Part shown: piece by piece, positions 1 through 8,013 of the stretch
Numbering within the stretch: position 1 is the first letter of the stretch
Layout of the letters: every line of letters begins with the position of its first letter
Origin: a virus
Length of the DNA stretch: 25,794 nt
Virus record (IMG/VR): IMGVR_UViG_3300008218_000044
Span: 1 to 25,794 of that record
Reading direction: 5' to 3' (one strand)
Program-made: the position numbers and the translations under genes
The notes under the pieces: generated by a model
What the model was told of the DNA's origin: nothing
What the model saw: the letters and a program-made list of their open reading frames with translations, nothing else
Database searches by the model: none

Positions 1-314
1 CCTCTACTAAACGACGGTGGTTCCATAACCTCTGCTACTACAACTCCACCACCAACAGCAGATCCTGCAACAAGCATTGATACTGCCATGTTAGGTGACA
101 CACCCATCATGCGTAGGGCAGAGTACGGTAGCTTGAGCGTAGTAAAGAGTGCCTTCCACTTCTGTGACTCGGACTGTAGGTACTCTACCTTGGCAAGTGT
201 CCAGTCCCGCCATGCCCGTAGCTTATGATACGTCGCCATAGGTGAGCGGAGAAAGCTCCACCAACCAAACTGCAATTCAAGTAACAGACTCAAATACCAT
301 TCAGCAATAGCCAT
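1..314 (-). CDS. Hypothetical membrane-type protein, C-terminus cut by window edge
   Basis: I do not recognise this protein. The reading frame opens with ATG at 314, overlaps the stop of the upstream gene (TAATG), and stays open for 104 codons to the window edge, so the C-terminus is missing. The N-terminal half is rich in Trp, Tyr and Leu (two adjacent Trp at residues 18-19). A basic, probably helical stretch follows (about residues 28-60). Residues about 76-96 form a Gly/Ala/Val-rich hydrophobic segment that could span a membrane. It follows two other small membrane-type genes at the distal end of the late operon. In tailed phages such distal clusters often carry lysis functions, but no catalytic motif is visible, so that is only an inference from context. 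Translation is probably coupled to the preceding gene. Confidence 0.6.
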   Translation of the reverse strand, partial: MAIAEWYLSLLLELQFGWWSFLRSPMATYHKLRAWRDWTLAKVEYLQSESQKWKALFTTLKLPYSALRMMGVSPNMAVSMLVAGSAVGGGVVVAEVMEPPSFSR

Positions 315-490
315 TATTCTTGCTCCAATACCTTCAGACTAACCCCGCCTAAGAATCCGAATACACTGCCGATCACAGCCGTCACGATTTCAGTAGCACC
401 CATCTTCATTCCAATCCACATACCAACAATACCGAAGACGGTTCCACATAGTATAGCCGCCATGATCTGTGGTCTGAGCTTGCCTATCAT
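314..490 (-). CDS. Small two-helix membrane protein, holin-like
   Basis: A 58-residue protein starting at ATG 490, which overlaps the stop of the previous gene as ATGA, and ending with TAA at 314, which overlaps the next start. It has two hydrophobic segments, about residues 9-28 and 34-53, joined by a short turn (Gly-Met-Lys-Met-Gly), a short basic N-terminus (Lys4, Arg6) and a charged C-terminus ending in Glu-Gln-Glu. Two closely spaced membrane helices in under 70 residues is the layout of class II phage holins, which permeabilise the inner membrane at the end of infection. The position at the far end of the structural operon fits. Holins are not conserved in sequence, no neighbouring endolysin is visible, and any small two-helix membrane protein would look the same. 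Confidence 0.6.
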   Translation of the reverse strand: MIGKLRPQIMAAILCGTVFGIVGMWIGMKMGATEIVTAVIGSVFGFLGGVSLKVLEQE

Positions 491-654
491 TTCTTACCCC
501 CCTCATAGTGGGACCAGAAGAGCGTGTTCAGTGGCTGTTTCTTTTCGCTAGGCACACGGCCCCCTACGGTCGCCTGGTGTACCGCCTTGGCAAAGGCAAA
601 GAGAGCCAGGACTAAAGCCCTGTTTGTAAAGCATATGCGTATCATAGCCTTCAT
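487..654 (-). CDS. Small protein with hydrophobic N-terminal segment
   Basis: A 55-residue protein of unknown function. The start at 654 is supported by AGGTG a few bases upstream, and the stop overlaps the next start as ATGA. The N-terminus carries positive residues (Lys2, Arg6, Arg12) followed by a short hydrophobic run rich in Ala, Leu and Phe (about residues 13-22), then a polar, basic C-terminal half. This could be a signal sequence or a single membrane anchor. The protein is the first of three consecutive membrane-type genes. In context it could be a spanin-like or antiholin-like accessory of lysis, but there is no lipobox (the only Cys, residue 8, is not in one) and no clear coiled coil, so the role is open. 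Confidence 0.5.
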   Translation of the reverse strand: MKAMIRICFTNRALVLALFAFAKAVHQATVGGRVPSEKKQPLNTLFWSHYEGGKK

Positions 655-665
655 TGCTCACCTGA

Positions 666-881
666 TTACGCCAACGCAAGAGCTTGCGCTTTACTGACCA
701 GACTGGCCGCGGCAGTCCTCTCGTCACTAGTCGAGTTAGAAATCAACAAGTCTGTGACCACGGCTGTAGTGATTTCCGTGTTGTCATTATCAAGAATTTG
801 ATACTTAACAGAAGCAGACACGGTGCCGTCGGCATTTACTTCCAGCGTCCTTACAACTGCGTTCGCTTTAGTTATAGCCAT
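666..881 (-). CDS. Small hypothetical protein downstream of the fibre gene
   Basis: A 71-residue protein that I cannot assign. It starts at 881, sharing the TAATG junction with the fibre gene. A good ribosome site (AAAGGAGAG) is embedded in the last codons of that gene, so translation is probably coupled. The first half looks beta-rich (alternating Val, Thr, Ser), with an Asn-Ala-Asp-Gly turn near residue 17. The C-terminal third is Ala-rich and probably helical. It has no Cys, no membrane segment and no catalytic motif. Its tie to the fibre gene suggests a small virion or fibre-assembly component, but this is inference from position. Confidence 0.6.
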   Translation of the reverse strand: MAITKANAVVRTLEVNADGTVSASVKYQILDNDNTEITTAVVTDLLISNSTSDERTAAASLVSKAQALALA

Positions 882-3577
882 TAGTTCTCTCCTTTGAGGC
901 TCAATACCTGTGCCTCTAATTCTTTAACTTTCCCACTCAGTATATCAATGGTAGTTCTGGACTGGTATATAGCCCCTGCCATAAGAGCATCCATCCGTTG
1001 AGGGGAATACCCCAGCCACCCATCGTCATACTTTCTAAGGATACCTATCTCGGCAAGCAACTCTTTACCTCTTGCCATTATATCCTTTCCCAACTTGTAA
1101 CTCTCTGCGGTAGGGCTGTAAGCCGCCGCCAGAACCATTGCGTCATCGTAATCATCGAAAGCACTTTCATCTGTCGTGGAGTCAAAGTCCACGGTTGCCT
1201 GACCATGCGGAATGCGAATAAGGTCTTTGCCAGTCCCTGCGCCATCTATATCACTACTGTTTAGGAACCATTGGTCAGAGGATACTGCCATCCCCATAAT
1301 GTACTTATATGTCCCTGCGTTCTGGAACTGAACCTGAATCTGCCCAGAAGCGTTATCCAGATAGAGGTCACCATCATGGATTTTTACGTTCTCATCGAGG
1401 GTGATTGTATTACCACCCGCCTCTATGGAAACGGCTTGATCGAATGTCATTTTGTCTATGGCTGTCAATGCCAGAGTTGCATCATCGTCATTCCCCGCAA
1501 TACTAAGACGAGTTGTTTCTGATGGACTCGACGCATCGGTTGTACGGAGTTGTACTGCCCCCTTCATACCTGCACCACCAGCGTCAAAATCATGCCCAAA
1601 CGCTACAAACTGACCACCTTTCGATGTACTAGTGCCGCCCTCATACCTAATGTACTGATCGTCTGCTGCATTCACAATGTTCTTTTGCCCATTCATCGTA
1701 ATAGTCTGAGCAAAGGTTACCCCGCCACCGTCTGCTATAGTCATAGCAACGTCGCCGTCACTATAATCAATGGTTCGTATTTGCATACTGCCTGTTGAGG
1801 TTAGCGTGTTAGACCCAAGGTCAACAGCAGCAGCAATAGTCAATCCAGAAGAATCCGTAATAGTGCCATCGGTTACCACGGTATCCCCAATGGTAAAGTC
1901 TGTCGTCGCATCAATCGTTGTACCCGTAATCCCTGCAAACTCAACGGCATTCCCTGTACCTACTCCGATAGAAGTTCTAAGCGTAGCTCCGCTCTCGGCT
2001 ACAGGGTCAGTGGTTCCGTCTCCAACTATCATCTCTCCATCAGCAAGAACAGCCATAGCGGTAACTGCACTTGTACCAGAGCCTAGAAGCACTCCACCAT
2101 CAGTTAAGCTGGATGCCCCGGTACCGCCGTAAGCTACCCCTACATCAGTACCGTTCCATGTACCTGCGGCGATAGTTCCCGCATCAGCAATTCCTGCTGA
2201 GAATGTGGTAGCTTTGGCTACTGTGATAGCCTCAGAGCTATTGGTCGTAACGAATGTTATATAAGCATTATTTGCTTCTTCTATAATTAAGGCACTAGCC
2301 TGGTTGTCTGGTATCTTGATAGAGTTCTCGCCAGCATTGGTGAACTGCAACGCACCATCAGCACCACCAGACAGGGTCAAGTCTCCAGATATATCAGCCG
2401 TTCCATCAATGTCCAAGTTGGCTGCTAACTGAAGCCCTGATGAATCAGTAATAACACCATCCGTTATTACTGTATCTCCTATAGTAAAGTCAGTAGTTGC
2501 ATCAATAGTCCCAGATGTAATCGCTGTTGCCCCTGTAATTGCTCCGTCAAAAACTACCGCACCATTGATGTCTACGGTAGTGTCTGAGGTTATGGTCAGT
2601 ACCCCGTCAGAAGACTGGTGTATGAATGTTCCTGTATCCCCAAACGTCAGCTTGTTAGTAGAGTTCAAGGTCAGGCCAGTGCCATCGGTATGCGTTAGGG
2701 TGGTATCGTTGTCTGCTCCAAAGCCTAAAACAGCAGAGTCGCTATTAAGCTTTAGGTCATTACTCACTAACACTGCCGTAGAAGCATTAAGGTCTATCGT
2801 TGCTTCTCCATCAACGGTCATCACACCATCAGATGACTGATGGATGAAAGTTGCAGTATCCCCGAACAATATCTTTTCGGTACTGTTCATCAATATCTCA
2901 TCAGAGAACTTGAAGTAGTCCTCGTCTTCCATCCATGTGATGACACCATCTGCACTCTCAGCATCAAAGGTCAGCGTGATATCTGTAGCTGCCGTGCCTG
3001 TACCAAATGTTACGGAGTCTTGGTTGAAGTCTATAGACTGCGCCCCTGCCGTAGAGGAAGCAATAGTGAACGCCTTGATAAGGCTGCCACCCTGTAGTAC
3101 ATCAAACTCAAACTGTCCGTCTTCAGAGCCAGATGTTACATCTGTTGCCACCACGGTCATCCGGGCAAACTCATCGAGGTTGCCAGCGGAGTCATGTAAC
3201 TTGAACGACAGGTAGATCTCGTCGTTATCTGCCTTGGTGGAGTTAGCACCGCTGAATACGGCCACCTGGTTCGCCGTACTGTTTGTTATATTGCTGAACG
3301 TGGCAGCAGGGGTGGTTGCACCAGTATTATTGCGGACATCTATCTCCTGAAGGGAGATTTCATCACTCCACTTGATACGCCTGACCGAACTGCCTTTTGT
3401 TATCTCTACATCATAACGATCCTGATCGGCCTCGCTAAAGTCCCATCGCCCATCGCTATCCGTAGTAACGGTAGAGCCTTCCTGTGTAGTGGTCCCTGTC
3501 TCCAGGAGCTTGACACTGGCTCCGCTTACCGCATTACCTGCATCATCATATACATTACCACCAAAGTTAATTGCCAT
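881..3577 (-). CDS. Tail fibre / receptor-contacting protein with repeats
   Basis: An 898-residue protein, the largest of the tail block. Residues about 3-62 resemble a carboxypeptidase-regulatory-like (Ig-like) beta-sandwich, with the typical DDAGNAVSGASV turn and the DGRWDF pattern. The long middle is a low-complexity, Thr/Asp/Gly-rich beta repeat region in which related segments recur: a FIHQSSDGV unit occurs twice, and an ATTDFTIGDT unit with a following ITDSSGL occurs twice. This is typical of trimeric beta-helical phage fibres. The last ~30 residues look like a short coiled coil (heptad pattern around KVKELEAQVLSLKG) that could set trimerisation. A strong ribosome site (AGGAGGTG) precedes the start. 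The role of host recognition is inferred from the architecture and from its place at the end of the tail block; no glycanase motif is seen. Confidence 0.75.
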   Translation of the reverse strand: MAINFGGNVYDDAGNAVSGASVKLLETGTTTQEGSTVTTDSDGRWDFSEADQDRYDVEITKGSSVRRIKWSDEISLQEIDVRNNTGATTPAATFSNITNSTANQVAVFSGANSTKADNDEIYLSFKLHDSAGNLDEFARMTVVATDVTSGSEDGQFEFDVLQGGSLIKAFTIASSTAGAQSIDFNQDSVTFGTGTAATDITLTFDAESADGVITWMEDEDYFKFSDEILMNSTEKILFGDTATFIHQSSDGVMTVDGEATIDLNASTAVLVSNDLKLNSDSAVLGFGADNDTTLTHTDGTGLTLNSTNKLTFGDTGTFIHQSSDGVLTITSDTTVDINGAVVFDGAITGATAITSGTIDATTDFTIGDTVITDGVITDSSGLQLAANLDIDGTADISGDLTLSGGADGALQFTNAGENSIKIPDNQASALIIEEANNAYITFVTTNSSEAITVAKATTFSAGIADAGTIAAGTWNGTDVGVAYGGTGASSLTDGGVLLGSGTSAVTAMAVLADGEMIVGDGTTDPVAESGATLRTSIGVGTGNAVEFAGITGTTIDATTDFTIGDTVVTDGTITDSSGLTIAAAVDLGSNTLTSTGSMQIRTIDYSDGDVAMTIADGGGVTFAQTITMNGQKNIVNAADDQYIRYEGGTSTSKGGQFVAFGHDFDAGGAGMKGAVQLRTTDASSPSETTRLSIAGNDDDATLALTAIDKMTFDQAVSIEAGGNTITLDENVKIHDGDLYLDNASGQIQVQFQNAGTYKYIMGMAVSSDQWFLNSSDIDGAGTGKDLIRIPHGQATVDFDSTTDESAFDDYDDAMVLAAAYSPTAESYKLGKDIMARGKELLAEIGILRKYDDGWLGYSPQRMDALMAGAIYQSRTTIDILSGKVKELEAQVLSLKGEN

Positions 3578-3972
3578 TATCCACCTCCTAGCCTGGAGTG
3601 ATCTCTATAGTTTAATGCTTCCCGACAGTAGTATGTAGGATCTTTCATAAGGTCATCATCGTCTATGAATATCAGCGTAAGGTTCTGGCCTGCCATACTG
3701 GCTCTTGCCATGATGTCCCTGGCTCTCGCCTCTACTCCAAATTCATAGTGATAATAGACTCCCTGTACGTTTACTGCAAGGTCAGGCGGGTTAGTGAACA
3801 GAAAGTCCAGCACCACACCGCCCTTATCCATACGTCCACCCATCAGGGGAGACTGGTAAGTGAAGTCCTCTCCCGGCTGTCTGCCAAGCGCAATGAACGC
3901 CTGATAGGCCATATATTCCGGTATGGAACCCGGCCAGTCTGGAGGAACCTGCTGTGCTACCTGTGTTGTCAT
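3577..3972 (-). CDS. Possible PD-(D/E)XK / VSR-fold nuclease-like protein
   Basis: A 131-residue soluble protein. Its layout recalls the very-short-patch-repair / PD-(D/E)XK nuclease fold: an early helix with Glu19 (PEYMAYQAF), a beta strand ending in Asp56 (GVVLDF), a second strand and turn with NVQGVYYHY (residues 68-76, His75), a helix with Arg83 and Arg85, then a hydrophobic strand running into IDDDDL (103-108). In VSR-like proteins the second strand usually carries an acidic residue before the Gly; here it is Gln70, so the protein may be inactive or use another ligand. The gene sits between two tail genes, overlapping its neighbour by one base, which is odd for a nuclease. A minor virion protein or ejected anti-host factor is possible. 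The fold assignment is my reading of motifs, not a search result. Confidence 0.5.
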   Translation of the reverse strand: MTTQVAQQVPPDWPGSIPEYMAYQAFIALGRQPGEDFTYQSPLMGGRMDKGGVVLDFLFTNPPDLAVNVQGVYYHYEFGVEARARDIMARASMAGQNLTLIFIDDDDLMKDPTYYCREALNYRDHSRLGGG

Positions 3973-3973
3973 A

Positions 3974-4267
3974 TCATCCTTCCAGTATCATAATCCAGGA
4001 AACCTTGTCGTTATTCGTCCCGGCATCCACATAGAATACATTTGCAGGGACGCTGCCTCCGAACTCACCAAAGTTCATCTCAAGTTCATTGCCTCCGTCC
4101 AACTCGTATCCGAGCGAAGCGCTAACATCACTGACACCTACATAGGCCATTCCTGAGTTAGCGGTCAGTGCCCTGAACTTAACCCACTTAATGCGGTTCG
4201 TTGCGTTCAGCACCTGCACCGCTGTGCCTGCTGAAGATACCGTAGCTATTCCCTGATCAATTCTCAT
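3974..4267 (-). CDS. Small beta-rich minor virion protein
   Basis: A 97-residue protein with alternating short beta stretches and Gly/Asn turns, no Cys and no membrane helix. The pattern (an Ala/Thr-rich N-terminus, WVKFRAL, then YVGVSDVSAS and YELDGGNE) resembles small virion proteins found beside tail genes in many phages, usually read as a compact beta-sandwich or barrel. It lies between the beta-propeller-like protein and the nuclease-like gene and has a ribosome site AGGAGAAGG just upstream of the start. A decoration or tail-tip role is inferred from context only. Confidence 0.6.
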   Translation of the reverse strand: MRIDQGIATVSSAGTAVQVLNATNRIKWVKFRALTANSGMAYVGVSDVSASLGYELDGGNELEMNFGEFGGSVPANVFYVDAGTNNDKVSWIMILEG

Positions 4268-4276
4268 TTCCTTCTC

Positions 4277-6226
4277 CTATGGCTCCACAACACTTATGGT
4301 CGTAGACCCTCTTTCGTCATGTCCTGTAAACTCCATGCCCTGTGCTGATACGACATCCACATAGTAGTTCCTCGTTCCCCCACCGTCATCCCTAAAGGTG
4401 AACTCTACCAACGTCGTACTCTCTATGGCAGACACCAGGTTGGACCGCAGATCCCTGGGTACATTGCCCTTGTATTCATTCGTCAGGTCTATGTCTACCG
4501 TATGCCCCCATTTGGCCGTAATCTTCTTGCGGTACTCCAGTGTCAGGGATACCACGTCTGGTGTATTGAACTTCTCCAAACCCGTACTCGTTGCGTCATC
4601 CCTCTCAAGGGTAATCTTAAACTTTATGGCACGGAAAGGAGTGCCAACTCCACTCGCAAACGTGTATGTGTACGTCCCCGCAGAGGCTCCCATAGTGCTT
4701 GAGTTAAGCGAAGATACTGCCGTGGTGTAGCTTTCTGAATAGTCTGTAGCATATTCTATCTTAACAATTTCCTTATCGGCTGCCGTCAGGTCCTGTGCCT
4801 CAATGCGTAGGTTGAGTGCCAGCTTATCAACTTCACTCTGCCCTGCATTGAACCACGGGGTTTCGTGTATGCCAGATGTGGCGTATGCGAACTCCGACAC
4901 CTCAGATGGATTGATGATATCCTTGGGCAGATCCATAAAGTGTACTATATTGTTATGCCCCCACCATACCCTGTATTCAGAGTAGGCATCCGAAACGTGT
5001 ATCGAATCAAAGCCCTTGCCTGACGTAGCAGACTGCCACTTCACTTCCCATCCCATCTCGTTATACCCCAGGATACTACTGTAGCCTGTATCCGGGGCGA
5101 TAACTGGCGACCCCTGGTGACTGATCCATTGATACGGTATGGAGGTTGATGCAATGGTTGACGGCGCAGCGCTTGCGTCTACACCTACGAGCAGTTCATT
5201 GTGTGATCCTGCCATATTCCGTATAGCTCCACGCTTATCAGACGGTAAGCCGTCATCCCTGTCCGGCCCCATGATCGTTATCACAGCGGCATTATTCCCG
5301 TTGATGTACTTATAGATTCCGTTGCCGGAGCTGATATATACCGAGTCGCGCCACCTCACTGTTCCCTTGCCGTTGTCCGGGTGGACAGGGAAGTCCATCT
5401 GCGTCGCTTCCCACATGGCGTTGTCTGCATTGTGGGCAAACAAACCATGTGTGGTCGCAGCATATATGATTGGCACACCCATTGCGTTACGAGCCACAAA
5501 CAGGGCTGTTACAGAGCCATCTGGCAGAGGCAGCACAGCATCGTTCACCTCTGTACCGATGGTGGTGGCATACCACAGTTGTCCAGTATGCGACATGCCC
5601 CAGAGCCTTTCATCCCATACAGTCACAAACTTTGTATCTGTTGTATCTGTAGTCCAGCTTGAACCGTTAGAAGAATATGTATACCCACTGCCATTCGAGT
5701 CGTAATGGGCAAAGACAAGGTATGTCGTACCCCCGGCATCGGTGAACACCACGCTGTCAGTCACCTGATCAGTGGCACTCTGGGTGAGTGCCGACCCCCA
5801 ACTATCATTCGTGTTGTTGTACTTAAATAGCTTTGGGCTTTCCGATATCGAGCCGTTCCAGAAGGCATATACCTCATCAGACAGGGTATTAATAGCGCCT
5901 ATCTTAGCATCAGTAAGGCCGTGAGAGGGGCTTGTGGACTCTGTCGCCAACCCAGGCAATACCAGGTGGTTCTTATAACGCAACTGACAGGTGCTGTACC
6001 ACGCCCTGTTAACCTCACCGGCACCTTCCATGCGGTTGATGCCTATGCCACCACGCCAGTCAGACCACGATATGATCGATGAGCGCAGGTTAGAGTCCTT
6101 TGTTGTATCCCCTATCACCACCTTGGCAGGGTAGATTGAAGCAAGCGTAGAACGCACAGGCCTTGTGGTGGGATAGTACACGCCATTCAAAAATATCTCA
6201 TTGGTGTCTACAACCTGTGAGGTCAT
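4277..6226 (-). CDS. Tail nozzle-like / beta-propeller structural protein
   Basis: A 649-residue protein. Residues about 105-430 contain repeated beta-strand blocks with aromatic-Gly turns (for example VWDERLWGMSHTGQLWYAT near 203-221 and TVRWRDSVYISSGNGIYKYI near 289-309), as in beta-propellers of phage tails. The C-terminal part (about 465-649) is beta-rich, with paired strands and EYRKK, which may form a baseplate or nozzle-contacting sandwich. It follows the connector-like gene, with one base of overlap, and precedes small virion and fibre genes. That is the position of the tail nozzle gene in short-tailed phages (the counterpart of T7 gp12, by position only). No enzyme motif is seen. Alternative: a receptor-binding propeller. 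Confidence 0.6.
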   Translation of the reverse strand: MTSQVVDTNEIFLNGVYYPTTRPVRSTLASIYPAKVVIGDTTKDSNLRSSIISWSDWRGGIGINRMEGAGEVNRAWYSTCQLRYKNHLVLPGLATESTSPSHGLTDAKIGAINTLSDEVYAFWNGSISESPKLFKYNNTNDSWGSALTQSATDQVTDSVVFTDAGGTTYLVFAHYDSNGSGYTYSSNGSSWTTDTTDTKFVTVWDERLWGMSHTGQLWYATTIGTEVNDAVLPLPDGSVTALFVARNAMGVPIIYAATTHGLFAHNADNAMWEATQMDFPVHPDNGKGTVRWRDSVYISSGNGIYKYINGNNAAVITIMGPDRDDGLPSDKRGAIRNMAGSHNELLVGVDASAAPSTIASTSIPYQWISHQGSPVIAPDTGYSSILGYNEMGWEVKWQSATSGKGFDSIHVSDAYSEYRVWWGHNNIVHFMDLPKDIINPSEVSEFAYATSGIHETPWFNAGQSEVDKLALNLRIEAQDLTAADKEIVKIEYATDYSESYTTAVSSLNSSTMGASAGTYTYTFASGVGTPFRAIKFKITLERDDATSTGLEKFNTPDVVSLTLEYRKKITAKWGHTVDIDLTNEYKGNVPRDLRSNLVSAIESTTLVEFTFRDDGGGTRNYYVDVVSAQGMEFTGHDERGSTTISVVEP

Positions 6227-7491
6227 CAGTCAACGGACCTCACGTTCACAAGCATTGGAAAGCTCCTGCGTGACCGCTCTGCCTGTGTTGCCCAGTAAGC
6301 ACTGAGCTGGCGTTTAGCATCAGGGTCTGTGGCAGGGCCACCGGAAGCTGACAGGAGCGCCTGGGTTACCGCACTGGCAATGATGTAATCTTCCGGGATC
6401 TCGGTAGCTGTTGCATCACTGGATAGCAGAGCTGGCTTATCACCGCCCACTATCTTAATCAGGCTGTAACCCACCGCATCGTGACCATCACGGCCAAGAA
6501 TAAGGTCCCGTGCCTCTTTATCAACACGCCAGTTACGCCTGTCCAGGGTTGCCCATTCAGCCGTGTCATTCTCTACGGCAGAGATATCGTCTATCCACAC
6601 CGTCACGGCTCCGATATCGGAGTCATACTCCAGACCCACAGAGATAATTGCTGTATCAGTCTCCGGGTTCGCAAGAGACATACGGACAAATGTCCATGTA
6701 TCCGCTGTTAGGGCAGGGATACTAAGGGTTTCAAGGGGACTGGCACAGGAAGCAGTGTCATCAAGCAAGAGCTTGAGATTACCAGCACTAGTTGCTACTG
6801 TGCTTTTCACCCACATCTCTATGGTGTCGTACCTGGATAGATCCTTACTAGTAATGCTATCAGTAACAAAATCCCCCGCTGATGCGCCTACTGCAATGAC
6901 CATCTTCAGTGACTGAGTACCCTGCTTTCTGTCCTTGGTGTCCAAGGACTGGGTAAAGTCACCGTCTGTAGCCTCATCAAACGTGGTAGCACAGGCATGA
7001 ATCCTGGTGGAGCTTACCTTATGTCTGTAGTCTACCCTGGATATCATTGATATGTTGGAAGGAATATCAAACCGTGCCTGATGTCCATCGCCATGAAGAG
7101 AGATATTCTCTATCGGGTCGTATACAAGCCCGGTAGCACTTAGAATGCTCTGGTTAATAAAGTCATCTATCACATCAGGATTGTACTCGCCATCCCACAA
7201 CTCGTAGGACTCTGATGCCGTTGCAGTTCCAACCGTAGGCATAAACGTAAGGGTGGTGACGTTACTGGATATCGCAGAATCGGTGACGCGTCGTGTTACT
7301 GCATCGTTATTACCACTGGTGAACCTGACCCACTTTCCGATCTGGGTATCAGCCCCACCTAATACCAGGGTATTGTCCAGCAGCGTTGTTGTACTCCCGC
7401 TACTTGACGCAGAGGAAACGTACACCGCACCAAGGGCATTCCCAATGTGCTGCCTTAATTGCTCACGCGTTCTCCCTTGTATTGCTGGCAT
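6226..7491 (-). CDS. Head-tail connector/adaptor-like protein with inserted carbohydrate-binding-like domain
   Basis: A 421-residue protein. Residues 1-165 start with a helix (GRTREQLRQHIGNALGA) and continue into beta-rich sequence. The C-terminal region (about 310-421) is helical and ends in an Arg-rich segment, with PEDYIIASAVTQALL near 366-380, as in phage adaptor or tail-completion proteins that bind under the portal. Between them, about residues 168-306, lies a domain with the pattern of jelly-roll carbohydrate-binding modules: an opening FDEATDGDF, GTQSLKM, YDTIEMWVKS, a middle DTWTFVRMSL, and a closing VTVWIDDI. Such domains bind glycans or act as virion decoration. Connector role is inferred from gene order and shape, and the domain from sequence pattern. 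It overlaps the next gene by one base. Confidence 0.55.
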   Translation of the reverse strand: MPAIQGRTREQLRQHIGNALGAVYVSSASSSGSTTTLLDNTLVLGGADTQIGKWVRFTSGNNDAVTRRVTDSAISSNVTTLTFMPTVGTATASESYELWDGEYNPDVIDDFINQSILSATGLVYDPIENISLHGDGHQARFDIPSNISMISRVDYRHKVSSTRIHACATTFDEATDGDFTQSLDTKDRKQGTQSLKMVIAVGASAGDFVTDSITSKDLSRYDTIEMWVKSTVATSAGNLKLLLDDTASCASPLETLSIPALTADTWTFVRMSLANPETDTAIISVGLEYDSDIGAVTVWIDDISAVENDTAEWATLDRRNWRVDKEARDLILGRDGHDAVGYSLIKIVGGDKPALLSSDATATEIPEDYIIASAVTQALLSASGGPATDPDAKRQLSAYWATQAERSRRSFPMLVNVRSVD

Positions 7492-7507
7492 AGTCGTACC
7501 TCATTAA

Positions 7508-7663
7508 TTATCTAGTGCGGCGCATGGGGGACCGTCCTCGCCGTGCCTGACGCACAGCAGGTTTGACTGCCTTGAGAGCCAGTACAAACTTAGGGTCCTT
7601 CAAACGCTCTTTTTGTTCCTCTGTAAGCCGATGTGGTTCACGTCTTGGTCGTGCGGTAGCCAT
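7508..7663 (-). CDS. Arg/Lys-rich micro-protein (51 residues)
   Basis: A 51-residue protein with about 17 basic residues and only five acidic ones; the last dozen residues are especially Arg-rich (ARRGRSP, MRRTR). The start at 7663 shares a TAATG junction with the preceding micro-gene, and AAAGGTGG lies seven bases upstream, so this is a translated gene rather than a chance frame. A likely helix covers about residues 13-32. The charge suggests contact with DNA or RNA, for example inside the capsid or with the packaged genome, but no known fold is recognised. It is not homologous in any obvious way to the other micro-protein next to it. Confidence 0.6.
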   Translation of the reverse strand: MATARPRREPHRLTEEQKERLKDPKFVLALKAVKPAVRQARRGRSPMRRTR

Positions 7664-7779
7664 TAGTAGCCACCTTTCTTCTTCTTAGTCATGGGCTTAC
7701 CAGTAGCCTTTGAATACCTCTTAGCTGCTGACTGCCCCTTCTTGGTGTAAGGAAAAGATCGCCTACCTACCTTTGGCAT
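7663..7779 (-). CDS. Lys-rich micro-protein (38 residues), MPKVG...KKK type
   Basis: A 38-residue protein with 13 Lys/Arg and no Asp or Glu; it ends in a run of four Lys followed by Gly-Gly-Tyr. The start has a strong GGAGG site upstream, and the stop overlaps the next start. The opening pattern (MPKVG, then FPYTKKG and an Ala-Ala-Lys-Arg stretch) resembles tiny basic proteins I have seen encoded beside capsid and tail genes in environmental phage genomes, where the function is not known. Binding to nucleic acid or to an acidic virion protein is plausible from the charge. The family likeness is from memory, not from a search. Confidence 0.65.
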   Translation of the reverse strand: MPKVGRRSFPYTKKGQSAAKRYSKATGKPMTKKKKGGY

Positions 7780-7803
7780 AGTTACGCCTCCTTCAGAACC
7801 TGA

Positions 7804-8013
7804 TTATCTCTCCGTTCCGTCGTTCTGTATGTCGTGAAGTTCCATCTGTGTATTTTCCAGCTCCTGCGTAAGCCTCGTTATCTCTCCATGTGCCTCACTC
7901 AGCTTTCGTATCAAAGCTCGGTTCTGCACCTGTAATGTTACCATTGGATTGGTTTGCATAACAGACTGTATATCGTCTGCCGTAACCTCAATTGGTATAT
8001 CCTGTTGTGTCAT
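7804..8013 (-). CDS. Small coiled-coil protein
   Basis: A 69-residue protein. Residues about 25-62 show a heptad pattern rich in Leu, Glu, Gln and Arg (NRALIRKLSEAHGEI and TRLTQELENTQMEL), indicating a coiled coil. The N-terminus (about 5-24) is acidic. The start overlaps the stop of the helix-turn-helix gene as ATGA, so the two are probably co-translated and might act together. The first 11 bases of the gene (ATGACACAACA) repeat those of the upstream gene. The coiled coil could drive dimerisation with its partner, but no function is known to me. Confidence 0.65.
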   Translation of the reverse strand: MTQQDIPIEVTADDIQSVMQTNPMVTLQVQNRALIRKLSEAHGEITRLTQELENTQMELHDIQNDGTER

